A stretch of DNA of 7,920 nt, from the NCBI GenBank assembly GCA_009785775.1, contig WQVR01000035.1, positions 1-7,920 of the forward strand. Reading direction: 5' to 3'. A model generated the notes under the pieces. The model made no database searches. It saw only the letters and a program-made list of their open reading frames with translations, and had not been told where the DNA came from. This DNA comes from Candidatus Proendomicrobium guianensium (GTDB lineage Bacteria; Elusimicrobiota; Endomicrobiia; Endomicrobiales; Endomicrobiaceae). The translations under genes and the position numbers were made by a program. Below are positions 1 through 6,595 of this stretch, piece by piece. How positions within the stretch are numbered: the stretch's first letter is position 1; each line of letters opens with the position of its first letter.

Positions 1-158
1 TCAACGCTTTCAAGAATATAAGATTTTTTTGAATTGTTTTTTAAGAGTTTTAAAACTTGGATAGGTGTGCGCGCATCAGAAAACATTTCCACGCTTAAAG
101 GCACAACGCCGTAAGATTTGGCGGCAAGCTTAACTTCGTCTAAACTTAAAGAATACAA
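1..158 (-). CDS. trpE: Anthranilate synthase component I (TrpE), N-terminal fragment cut by the window edge
   Basis: TrpE is the chorismate-using subunit of anthranilate synthase, the first committed enzyme of cytoplasmic tryptophan synthesis. Only 52 codons are visible, read leftwards off the edge. The protein begins MYSLSLDEVKLAAKSYGV and carries TPIQVLKLL at about residues 31-39 and SYILESV at the end of the visible part. This is the usual N-terminal pattern of the family (TP-x-x-x-x-x-LL, then YxLESVE), where TrpE binds tryptophan for feedback inhibition. I chose TTG at 158 because a GGAGG (164-168) lies 5 nt before it; an in-frame ATG at 170 would place that site inside the gene and has no Shine-Dalgarno sequence of its own. 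The tryptophan-type T-box directly upstream independently supports a trp gene. The fragment is too short to exclude a close paralogue such as PabB by homology alone, but the T-box makes that unlikely. Confidence 0.85.
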   Translation of the reverse strand, partial: MYSLSLDEVKLAAKSYGVVPLSVEMFSDARTPIQVLKLLKNNSKKSYILESV

Positions 159-163
159 GGCAA

Positions 164-168
164 CCTCC
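164..168 (-). promoter_or_regulatory. Ribosome binding site that selects the TTG start of trpE
   Basis: The minus strand reads GGAGG here, 5 nt before TTG at 158. The competing in-frame ATG (168-170) overlaps this site and is preceded only by the T-run of the terminator. A TTG start therefore fits best. Confidence 0.75.
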
Positions 169-180
169 ATTTTCGGGCAT

Positions 181-218
181 AAAAAAACCGCCCATGACTA
201 GTGTAATGTCAAGGACGG
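181..218 (-). terminator. Intrinsic terminator of the trpE T-box
   Basis: On the minus strand CCGUCC (213-218) pairs with GGGCGG (188-193). The helix continues after one U-U mismatch as UGAC/GUCA, leaves a 9-nt loop, and is followed by seven U residues (181-187). It ends about 22 nt before the TTG start of trpE and is the off state of the switch. Confidence 0.93.
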
Positions 219-246
219 GATATATTAATACCCGCGGTGCCACCTT
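211..246 (-). promoter_or_regulatory. T-box antiterminator helix
   Basis: AAGG (243-246) pairs with CCUU (211-214). GCGGG (231-235) pairs with CCCGU (215-219), including one G-U pair. Together they leave exactly the seven-base bulge UGGCACC (236-242), the standard shape that captures the tRNA acceptor end. The 3' half of this helix is the same segment as the 5' arm of the terminator, so the two folds exclude one another. Confidence 0.93.
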
Positions 247-496
247 GCTTTGCGAAAGCCAAAATCCCCATAGGAACCCCGCCACGCACTCTTTTATCAA
301 AGCGCTAATACGCTTTTAGCAACTAACGTATGCTTTCACGTCAACAGCTACTAAAGCAAATTTCACTTTTTCGCCATGCCCTCAGCGGCCCATTGTAACA
401 CACTGCATTTGCGGGGAATTCTCAGCAAGTACCCCTCTCTGTAGCCGCATATTGTGTTTTTACTTCCGCTTCAACGGTTTGTACTACTTAGACATT

Positions 497-525
497 ATTC
501 TATAGCATTAATTTTTTTTTGTCAA
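497..525 (-). promoter_or_regulatory. Promoter of the trpE T-box transcript (sigma-70 type)
   Basis: The minus strand has a perfect -35 TTGACA (520-525), a 17-bp spacer that begins with an A-run, and a -10 TAGAAT (497-502, five of six consensus bases). Transcription should start near 490, just upstream of Stem I. Confidence 0.85.
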
Positions 526-554
526 TGGCTTAGCGCGCTTTATAAAAAAACAAC

Positions 555-582
555 TTGTAAAATTTAGTAAATATTATATAAT
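555..582 (+). promoter_or_regulatory. Probable promoter of the autotransporter gene
   Basis: A perfect -10 TATAAT (577-582) lies 16 bp after TTGTAA (555-560), a four-of-six match to the -35 consensus. A start near 589 would give a 5' untranslated region of about 67 nt that is very AT-rich. The two divergent -35 boxes are only about 30 bp apart, so one bound regulator could affect both units. The AT-rich context makes chance TATAAT matches fairly likely. Confidence 0.55.
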
Positions 583-625
583 ACGTGTGCCCCTAAAAAT
601 AATATTTTATTTTAATTTTTAATAT

Positions 626-645
626 TTCACAAAACATTCACAAAA
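626..645 (+). repeat. Short tandem-like direct repeat before the autotransporter RBS
   Basis: TTCACAAAA occurs at 626-634 and again at 637-645, an 11-bp period. The second copy runs into the Shine-Dalgarno sequence AAGGA (644-648). It could be a protein or small-RNA contact site in the leader, or chance in AT-rich DNA. Confidence 0.4.
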
Positions 646-655
646 GGATTAAACT

Positions 656-3600
656 ATGAGACTTCCCTTCACGCGGAGTAAAGTTTTGATTTTGTCGTTT
701 GCTTTTATGTTTGCCGCTTCTAATGTTTTTGCGGCGGGTGCTGGTAGCGAACAAGCTTTTGATGTGCATTGGAATCAGCCTAACCAAAACCTGATAAATC
801 TTGAAAGCGACATAACCTTAACCCAACCCCTTGGCAGTGTGCGCGGCACCGACCTTACAATAGACGGGCTTAACCAGCACACGCTTACGCTTTTAAACAA
901 TACGCTTGCTTTCTCTCCGGCGGGAACTGCACTTAATGCTACAATACAAAATGTTATTAATGTCACAGGCGCGGCAAACACCGCCGTTTTGTTTAACACT
1001 GCCGCAGGGCAAACCACAAACTATAATGTTATAAACTCAACTTTTACAAATAATGCGGGCAGCGCTATAAGAAATGTTGTTACCGGCGGCACCAACATAA
1101 CAAATGTTTGGGGCACATTTAGCGGTAACACTGCCGTTAACGGCGGCGCTATTTATAATTTTGCTGCTTCAGGCGCAAATAGTGCATTAAATATTAATGA
1201 CGGCAGTGTTTTTACGGGCAACTCTGCAGTGCATGGCTTTGCTATTTACAATGACGGTTTTGGCGTTTTAAACTTAAACTCCGACGCTGCCAACGGCGGC
1301 GCGGGCATACGTTTTTCAAACAATGTAAGCCTGTTGCAGCCGCGTTCATTCCCGCCGCTTGCGCCGCGTAATGATATTTTCCAAACCGCAACCGGAGTTA
1401 CAAATATTAATATTTCTGATACCGGCGGGCAGGTGTTTTTAGACGGAGGCTTTGCAGGTTCGGGCGTGATAAATATGCACGGCGGAACGGGCGGAGATTT
1501 TTATCTTGCCGCAGCAAGCGATAATTCGCATTTTACCGGCACGTTTAATCATTTTAGCGGCGTAACAAATGTTCATGGCACAATGTTTGGCGGCGTAAAT
1601 AATATGTATAACCAAACCTCAGGGCTTAGCGAGGTTAATGTTTTCAGTTGGCGCGATACGTTCGATTATAATGCAAATTTGTTTAATAATTCCACCCTTA
1701 ATCATTTCTCTTCTTCACCTTCAAGAATTGATATTATTTCACAAAATAACGGTGTGTCTGACGGGGTATGGTTTGTTACGGGTAACTCGGGCGCTACCGT
1801 AAGTTTTAATAATGCCACGGGCGACGCAACAAGCTTGCTTGCGAATTACCGCTTAACCAATAACTTAAACAACGGCTTTCGCAACTATGTAAATTTCAAT
1901 TTTGCCGATGTAACGTTTAATTCGCTTTCATTTTTGGGGCAGACCGTATACACGTTTAATAATTCTGTTATAGACTTAATAAATTCTAATGCCGGCATAC
2001 GCCAGTATTCGTTTACAACGCTAAATACTACAGGTTCTACGCTTGATTTTAAAGTTTTAGGAGACGGTACGCCGTTTGTCGGCGCGCCGACAGACCCGGG
2101 CAACTATACAACCGACACCCTGCTTTTTAGCACGGAACAAAACTCTACAATAGACATCGGCAGGCTTTTAATAGGCAACGATTTAGTAGCGCCTTTAGGC
2201 GGCACAAGGCAAGTTTTGTTTAATCAAAACCCCTCAACCATACTTGAACTTGCCATAGCCGGCGGCGGAAGTTCTATGTATGTTTTTTCAAGGGGAAATA
2301 TGTATCAACTTGGGCTTGCCACTACCCAGACTGCAAATGACAGCATAACCTTAGGGCTTATTAACTTAGCCCCTCCCCGCGAAGTTGACCTTAACGACTT
2401 TAACTCTACAACATTAAATTCAGGACTTAGCGCAGGCGCTAACAGAGCATGGCAAATAGAATCAGGCACTACGGCGGCTCCTTCTGTTTATAACCAACCT
2501 CTTCACGGGCCTGACTCAGACAGTAACCCGAATTCAGACACTATCACCTTGGGCGGTTTAGGCGAGATGTCTGCGGGGATTTTTAGTGTGCATGGCACTG
2601 CAAGCGATATAGACTCTGTGCAAGGCACCGTGCTTAGCGGCTTTTTTGATACCGCAAACCCCACAGTTCGTTACTCTCTATTTAATATAGTAAACGCGGA
2701 CACTACATTTAACCTTAGAGATTTAACAGTTTCGGGCGCGGGTATTAACGGTGGCTTGGAAGGGGGCTCGGTTTTAAGGCTTGACGACGGCACTTCCACG
2801 GCAAACTTTAACAATGTTATTATAGATAATAATATTGCAGACGGCTTAGGCGGCGCGGTAAGAATTACAGAAGGAACCTTAAATATTACAAATGCTGACT
2901 TTACAAATAATCAGTCGTTTTCAAGTGGTGGCGCGATTAGCGTTTTGGGCGGCACTGTAAATATTGCGGGCGGCTTGGTAAACGGCATAAGCCAAAATCA
3001 GGGCACAAGTGGCGGCGCGATATTTCAAAATGCAGGAATACTTAATATATCCAACCAGATTTTTTCTGCTAATACAGCATCTGTCGGTGGCGGCGCGATA
3101 GCTGTTGCAGTCACTGGCGTGGCAAACATAGTAAACACAATTTTTGACGGCAATACTGCAACGAGTTGGGGCGGGGCAATATTTAACAACGGTAATATAA
3201 CCATAGGCGGCAATACTTCATTTACAAATAATACCGTGTTAACCGCGCTTGGCGGCGCTATTAATAATACGGTTAGTGGAGTTATAGGCTTTGATTTAAC
3301 CGGCGGTAATATTTTGTTTAATGGTAATACAAGTAGCGCGGGAAATAATGATATTTTAAATAATGGCATAATAGACATAACAGGACACGGCGGTTCTATG
3401 TTACTTATGGGCGGTGTTAGCGGTACGGGAACAATAAATCAAGACAGTGAAGGAATTTTAGGCAACTTTGGCGATAGTTCAGGCTTTACCGGCGTATTTA
3501 ACCAAACAAGCGGCTTAACGGTTAATTCCGGCACGTTTTTTGGCGGACAAAACATAATAACAGGCGGTACGCTATACTGGGTTAATAACCCCGCATTAGG

Positions 3601-5422
3601 CACGGTTGCTTTAAAAGCGGCGGGTTCAAGTTTGCAGGTTTCAAACGGCGCAAACTTGGTTGTAGACGGTAATAGCACTCTTTCACTTAACAATGCGGCA
3701 GATTATATTGCCTATGACTCTAATATATTTTTGGGGCTTGGCTCTACAATAAGCGTGGAAGACGCGGGTGCAGTGTTAGAGCTTGAAGCCGGCGACATTT
3801 GGGCGGGAACTGTTAATATGTCTGACGGTACGGTAAGAATGCGCGCTCTTACCAATATTGCCAATTCCGACTTTCACCAAACAGGCGGAACTTTGGAACT
3901 TTTTGAAAGGTCTATACTTACTTTAGGCGGTACGCACGCTACCGTTACAGACGGCAGTATTTTGCTTGATAGCTCAACCATAAATACTAATGGCGCGGCG
4001 CTTAACTTATTAAACTTGGGCGGTATTGCAGGCTGGGGTAATTTAACTTTGGCGGCTTCGTTTTCTGACCCCGACACGGGCGACATAATTAACCCCCGCA
4101 TAAATGCTATAGACGGCATTATAAACAGAAATGAATTTGCGGGAAGTATGTTTGTAAACGGCAACACTGCAGATTTTAATATAGATATAGACGCCGTAAA
4201 CGCGGTTTCAGACAGCTTTAACTTTGGCGGAGTGATAGACCCCGGCACCTTAAACGTGCTAAGCGTTAACTTAATAAATGCGCCGCGCACTACACAGGTT
4301 GATATGGAAGTTTTTAGCGCCGCAGGCGGCATTATGGGCATAGACTTTACAACTTCGCAACCACTTGTGTGGACGCCTGTGGGTATTTACAGCTTTGGGC
4401 CTATAAGCGGGCAAGACGGTTGGTACCGCCTTAATTTGGTTGATACGTACTGGCCTGTAGTGCGTCCGCAGGCTTCTAAGGTTGCAATGCTTTCAAGCCA
4501 GTTGATGGCTAATAATATTATGTTTGACCATGTGTTTTTTGATATGAACCGTATGCGCCGCGACGCAAATAGTTGCCGCTTTCGCGGGCGTTATTTGCCA
4601 AGTGAGTTTTTTGCAGAAGGCAGAAACAGAGATATGTGGGTAAAAACTTATTTTGAAAACCAAACTATTCCTGTTGCAGGCGGGCTTAGCATGGATAATA
4701 ACCTTTACGGTATTTTAACGGGTATAGATTTTTCCGTGCGTGAGTTTGGCGAAAATTCTTATTTCATGCCTACTGTTTATGTTGGCTATACAAGGGCAGA
4801 GCAAACTTTTTCATCTGCCAGAATGAACCAAAACGCATTGCAAGCCGGTGGTATGCTTTCTGCTGTAATTAATGATGTATGGACAATATCGGGGTTGGCT
4901 TATGTGGGCGCTTACCGCAATCAAATGAGCTTGCACGGTAATGACGACAACAGCGCAAATAACTGGTTTGCGGGTGTTGGCTTAAGAAGTACTTACAATA
5001 TTTATTTAGACGCTTTGAATGCTTCTTACTTTTTTGACAATGCAATTTTGCGCCCCGGCGTCACGCTTTCTTACAATTACTTCGGCAGACAAACGGTAAC
5101 TTCTAATCATGGCGACCTTAGAATGCAGTCGGGTGCTTTAAGCGGGCTTAATGTTTCCCCGGGTTTAGATTTTATTTATACGGCAGATAACTGGAATTTC
5201 TTGGCAGGGGTTTCTTATACGCATAATATAGGCAACAGGGTTACAGGCAGTGTCGGCGATATTGAATTGCCCACGGTAGAATACAGACAAGATTATTTTG
5301 AATATACCTTGGGTGTTAACAGAGTATTTTCAGATAGGTTTAGCGCATGGGTTAAGTGCATGGTAAGAGCAAATGCGGGTACTGATTTCGGTGTGCGCTT
5401 GGGCGCAAGCTGGAGATTATAA
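656..5422 (+). CDS. Type V autotransporter adhesin with Pmp-like GGAI/FxxN repeats
   Basis: A 1588-residue secreted surface protein, probably an adhesin. Residues 1-27 form a Sec signal peptide (basic start, hydrophobic core, cleavage near SNVFA-AG). The passenger (about 28-1265) is rich in Asn, Gly, Thr and Ser and should fold as a right-handed beta-helix. It carries chlamydial-Pmp-like motifs in two blocks (about 130-197 and 732-891), and I see no protease or other catalytic motif. A helical linker follows (about 1270-1305). Residues 1328-1588 are the barrel, opening with MWVKTYFENQ and ending in alternating strands to GASWRL. The passenger has no cysteine; the only two, C1307 and C1568, are in the linker/barrel part, as expected for a protein that crosses the periplasm unfolded. 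The start is ATG 656, with AAGGA (644-648) 7 nt upstream. The gene stands alone between a divergent promoter region and a hairpin terminator. The beta-domain is certain in type; the ligand is unknown. Confidence 0.9.
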   Translation: MRLPFTRSKVLILSFAFMFAASNVFAAGAGSEQAFDVHWNQPNQNLINLESDITLTQPLGSVRGTDLTIDGLNQHTLTLLNNTLAFSPAGTALNATIQNVINVTGAANTAVLFNTAAGQTTNYNVINSTFTNNAGSAIRNVVTGGTNITNVWGTFSGNTAVNGGAIYNFAASGANSALNINDGSVFTGNSAVHGFAIYNDGFGVLNLNSDAANGGAGIRFSNNVSLLQPRSFPPLAPRNDIFQTATGVTNINISDTGGQVFLDGGFAGSGVINMHGGTGGDFYLAAASDNSHFTGTFNHFSGVTNVHGTMFGGVNNMYNQTSGLSEVNVFSWRDTFDYNANLFNNSTLNHFSSSPSRIDIISQNNGVSDGVWFVTGNSGATVSFNNATGDATSLLANYRLTNNLNNGFRNYVNFNFADVTFNSLSFLGQTVYTFNNSVIDLINSNAGIRQYSFTTLNTTGSTLDFKVLGDGTPFVGAPTDPGNYTTDTLLFSTEQNSTIDIGRLLIGNDLVAPLGGTRQVLFNQNPSTILELAIAGGGSSMYVFSRGNMYQLGLATTQTANDSITLGLINLAPPREVDLNDFNSTTLNSGLSAGANRAWQIESGTTAAPSVYNQPLHGPDSDSNPNSDTITLGGLGEMSAGIFSVHGTASDIDSVQGTVLSGFFDTANPTVRYSLFNIVNADTTFNLRDLTVSGAGINGGLEGGSVLRLDDGTSTANFNNVIIDNNIADGLGGAVRITEGTLNITNADFTNNQSFSSGGAISVLGGTVNIAGGLVNGISQNQGTSGGAIFQNAGILNISNQIFSANTASVGGGAIAVAVTGVANIVNTIFDGNTATSWGGAIFNNGNITIGGNTSFTNNTVLTALGGAINNTVSGVIGFDLTGGNILFNGNTSSAGNNDILNNGIIDITGHGGSMLLMGGVSGTGTINQDSEGILGNFGDSSGFTGVFNQTSGLTVNSGTFFGGQNIITGGTLYWVNNPALGTVALKAAGSSLQVSNGANLVVDGNSTLSLNNAADYIAYDSNIFLGLGSTISVEDAGAVLELEAGDIWAGTVNMSDGTVRMRALTNIANSDFHQTGGTLELFERSILTLGGTHATVTDGSILLDSSTINTNGAALNLLNLGGIAGWGNLTLAASFSDPDTGDIINPRINAIDGIINRNEFAGSMFVNGNTADFNIDIDAVNAVSDSFNFGGVIDPGTLNVLSVNLINAPRTTQVDMEVFSAAGGIMGIDFTTSQPLVWTPVGIYSFGPISGQDGWYRLNLVDTYWPVVRPQASKVAMLSSQLMANNIMFDHVFFDMNRMRRDANSCRFRGRYLPSEFFAEGRNRDMWVKTYFENQTIPVAGGLSMDNNLYGILTGIDFSVREFGENSYFMPTVYVGYTRAEQTFSSARMNQNALQAGGMLSAVINDVWTISGLAYVGAYRNQMSLHGNDDNSANNWFAGVGLRSTYNIYLDALNASYFFDNAILRPGVTLSYNYFGRQTVTSNHGDLRMQSGALSGLNVSPGLDFIYTADNWNFLAGVSYTHNIGNRVTGSVGDIELPTVEYRQDYFEYTLGVNRVFSDRFSAWVKCMVRANAGTDFGVRLGASWRL
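1043..1246 (+). repeat. Pmp-like repeat block A in the passenger (residues 130-197)
   Basis: Three FxxN + GxAI units are visible: FTNN (130) with GSAI (135), FSGN (155) with GGAIYN (163), and FTGN (186) with GFAIYN (194). The GxAI motifs are 28 and 31 residues apart. They resemble the repeats of chlamydial polymorphic membrane proteins, which build beta-helix turns. Confidence 0.8.
1370..1651 (+). repeat. Composite module copy A (residues 239-332)
   Basis: This segment follows repeat block A. It starts at NDIF (239), contains a GG-x-x-x-L-x-GG-x-x-GxGxI pattern, then FTGTFN (293), SGVT, GTMFGG, and ends at FSW (332). A shorter related copy lies at 3347-3580 with the same order of motifs. Confidence 0.65.
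2849..3328 (+). repeat. Pmp-like repeat block B in the passenger (residues 732-891)
   Basis: GGA(I/V) motifs start at residues 732, 758, 786, 812, 839 and 866, a steady period of 26-28 residues. FxxN partners precede most of them: FTNN 749, FSAN 803, FDGN 830, FTNN 856, plus a final FNGN at 888. This is the most regular beta-helix stretch of the passenger. Confidence 0.85.
3347..3580 (+). repeat. Composite module copy B (residues 898-975)
   Basis: This segment follows repeat block B. It begins NDIL (898), then has GG-x-x-L-x-x-GG-x-x-GxGxI, FTGVFN (944), SGLT, GTFFGG and ends at LYW (975). The order and wording match copy A about 650 residues earlier, so block plus module appears to have been duplicated as a unit. 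Confidence 0.65.
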
Positions 5423-5466
5423 CCGTTATTGCCTAAGCGATAGTTTTAATTTACTTGTAAGCATAT

Positions 5467-5493
5467 GAAAGGGGGCGAATACCGCCCCCTTTC
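5467..5493 (+). terminator. Hairpin terminator after the autotransporter gene
   Basis: GAAAGGGGGC (5467-5476) pairs perfectly with GCCCCCTTTC (5484-5493), and an inner G-C pair leaves a 5-nt loop. The stem is strong, but the following sequence (AATTATATATTTG) is only AT-rich rather than a true T-run, so termination may be incomplete. Confidence 0.75.
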
Positions 5494-5503
5494 AATTATA
5501 TAT

Positions 5504-5532
5504 TTGTATGCAAAGTAAAATTTATATATAAT
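5504..5532 (+). promoter_or_regulatory. Possible promoter of the three-gene unit ending in pgi
   Basis: TATAAT (5527-5532) lies 17 bp after TTGTAT (5504-5509). The -10 is perfect; the -35 matches three of six bases. The position, just after the hairpin and about 30 nt before the RBS, is right for a new transcription unit. Confidence 0.5.
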
Positions 5533-5555
5533 AACCGTTAGTCAAAACAAGACGC

Positions 5556-5561
5556 AGGAGG
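5556..5561 (+). promoter_or_regulatory. Ribosome binding site that decides the start of the small membrane protein
   Basis: A perfect AGGAGG ends 2 nt before ATG 5564 but 8 nt before the in-frame ATG 5570. The second spacing is normal and the first is too short, so translation most likely starts at 5570. Confidence 0.75.
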
Positions 5562-5569
5562 AAATGAAA

Positions 5570-5974
5570 ATGGATGATATAGCGCAAGAGTCTTCAAAGC
5601 CCGCTAAACCTAAAGATGGCGCGATAGTAAAATTTATAAAATTTATATTGTATGTTGCTATTTTATCGGTAGTAGCTATGGGAATTTACGCTTTTTTGGT
5701 AAGAGACGCGATAAGGCAAGAAGGCGACACAATGATTACCTACGTTAACCGCATGCAAGACTTATACTTTGCAATGTCGGGGCGGTTTCATTCTACGCCA
5801 AGAACAAGCCACGACGGAACTTTAGGCATTGATATGTCTAATAACAGGTTTTTCACGGCTTTTTCTACAAACTCTACCGGAGACGCCAGATATGAGGTAC
5901 AGCTTTACGGGCGCACAAACGCTTTTACCATAGCGCTTGGAGATTTACAGCGGTGGCTGGCAAGTCGCAGGTAA
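5570..5974 (+). CDS. Small single-pass membrane protein of unknown function
   Basis: I do not recognise this 134-residue protein. Residues 1-21 are polar and lysine-bearing (K10, K13, K15, K21), residues about 22-44 form one hydrophobic transmembrane helix, and residues 45-134 should lie outside the cytoplasm by the positive-inside rule. There is no signal-peptidase site and no cysteine, so it should stay anchored. The outer part begins with a helix-like stretch (MITYVNRMQDLYFAMSGRF) and continues with strand-like segments (YEVQLYGRTNAFTIAL). This helix-then-sheet order recalls pilins and pseudopilins, but the GFTLxE processing site they need is absent, so that is only a structural guess. The start is set at ATG 5570 by the RBS; ATG 5564 would add MK. 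It is followed after 36 nt by an outer-membrane barrel gene, suggesting a joint envelope role. Confidence 0.8.
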   Translation: MDDIAQESSKPAKPKDGAIVKFIKFILYVAILSVVAMGIYAFLVRDAIRQEGDTMITYVNRMQDLYFAMSGRFHSTPRTSHDGTLGIDMSNNRFFTAFSTNSTGDARYEVQLYGRTNAFTIALGDLQRWLASRR

Positions 5975-6010
5975 AGCATTTTTAAAGTATTTTAGTTTTT
6001 TGGAGATATA

Positions 6011-6586
6011 ATGAGAAAACTTATTTTTTCTTTTGTTTGTGTAGCAGTTTTTACGGCTTTTTCGTATGCGGGCGTTTTGGTGCCAAGGTTTTCAGTAGAT
6101 ATTCCCGGTACCTTAGATTTTACGGGTAATTATACCGATACCAGAATAGGCTATTCTATTTCGCTTGAATACCGCACAATGATAAGCAGATTTTTTGCTT
6201 TGGGTGTGGGCGCCGAGCACGCTTTTAGAAGAACAAGCACAGAGTTACGCTTTCCCGGAGACTTATACCCGACAATTGAAAGAAATGAATTTAGCTTCAC
6301 GCCTATTTACGGGGCAATTTTTTTGTACCCGTTTTCAACAATGGGTAATGCCGTGCCTTATATAAGGGCTAATATAGGACATAATGTTCTTTTTAGTATG
6401 AGGAATGCAGACAGCACTTCACCCCGCATGTATTGGGCATTAGGCGCTGGAATGGAGCTTTACAGAAGATTTGTTTTTGAAATTATGACGGCAAGATATT
6501 ATGGAAGAATGAGAAATGCAGGCGTAAATACGGACATAACATATAAAAAAGTCGGTTTTAATTTCGGCTACAGGTTTGTTTTATAG
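6011..6586 (+). CDS. Small outer-membrane beta-barrel protein
   Basis: A 191-residue protein with a clear Sec signal peptide (residues 1-20, MRKLIFSFVCVAVFTAFSYA, cleaved before GVLVP). The mature part alternates polar and hydrophobic residues in strand-length segments with many Tyr and Phe: GYSISLEYRTMI, FALGVGAEHAF, PIYGAIFLYPF, PYIRANIGHNVLF, MYWALGAGMEL, FVFEIMTARYY and the last strand VGFNFGYRFVL. About 170 mature residues suit an eight-strand barrel of the OmpX/OmpW size class, but I see no signature that names a family. It ends in leucine after aromatic residues, not in the usual terminal Phe. GGAG (6002-6005) precedes the ATG by 5 nt. It probably shares an operon with the membrane protein before it and with pgi, whose RBS overlaps this gene's stop codon. 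Confidence 0.8.
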   Translation: MRKLIFSFVCVAVFTAFSYAGVLVPRFSVDIPGTLDFTGNYTDTRIGYSISLEYRTMISRFFALGVGAEHAFRRTSTELRFPGDLYPTIERNEFSFTPIYGAIFLYPFSTMGNAVPYIRANIGHNVLFSMRNADSTSPRMYWALGAGMELYRRFVFEIMTARYYGRMRNAGVNTDITYKKVGFNFGYRFVL

Positions 6587-6595
6587 GAGTTACAA

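Larger units (their letters stand above)
181..490 (-). ncRNA. Tryptophan-specific T-box riboswitch leader of trpE
   Basis: This leader senses the charging state of tRNA-Trp and lets transcription continue into trpE when the tRNA is uncharged. Stem I: basal helix GCGG (466-469) with CCGC (385-388), followed by UGAG (381-384); a specifier loop with AAGUA (461-465) on the 5' side and UACAAUGGG (389-397) on the 3' side; an upper helix ACACA (453-457) with UGUGU (398-402); then the distal motifs AGAGAG (435-440) and GCUGAGAA (419-426) flanking GGGG/CCCC. The specifier triplet is UGG (Trp) at 390-392, followed by a purine. Stem II is a 12-bp helix with one bulge (312-357). Stem III is GCUUU-CGC-AAAGC (247-259). 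The T-box is AAGGUGGCACCGCGGG (231-246). The variable base of the UGGN element is C, which pairs with the G73 discriminator usual for bacterial tRNA-Trp, so specifier and discriminator positions agree. The 5' end near 490 is inferred from the promoter. Confidence 0.95.

Noticed and set aside
168..170. ATG on the minus strand as the trpE start
   Set aside because: It is in frame but has no Shine-Dalgarno sequence and would bury the good GGAGG inside the gene; TTG at 158 fits better.
511..520. Run of nine T residues on the plus strand as a terminator
   Set aside because: No GC-rich hairpin precedes it on the plus strand; read on the minus strand it is the A-rich spacer of the trpE promoter.
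1043..3328. CRISPR-like or DNA-level tandem repeats in the passenger region
   Set aside because: The periodicity is at protein level (GGAI/FxxN turns); the DNA copies are diverged and lack identical repeats with unique spacers.
775..4341. Several minus-strand open frames of 72-155 codons inside the autotransporter gene
   Set aside because: They lie opposite a clearly real, repeat-bearing gene; their proline- and valine-rich translations are the reverse reading of Gly/Asn/Thr codons, and none has a convincing ribosome binding site or recognisable motif.
5564..5566. ATG as the start of the small membrane protein
   Set aside because: Only 2 nt separate it from AGGAGG, whereas ATG 5570 has a normal 8-nt spacing.
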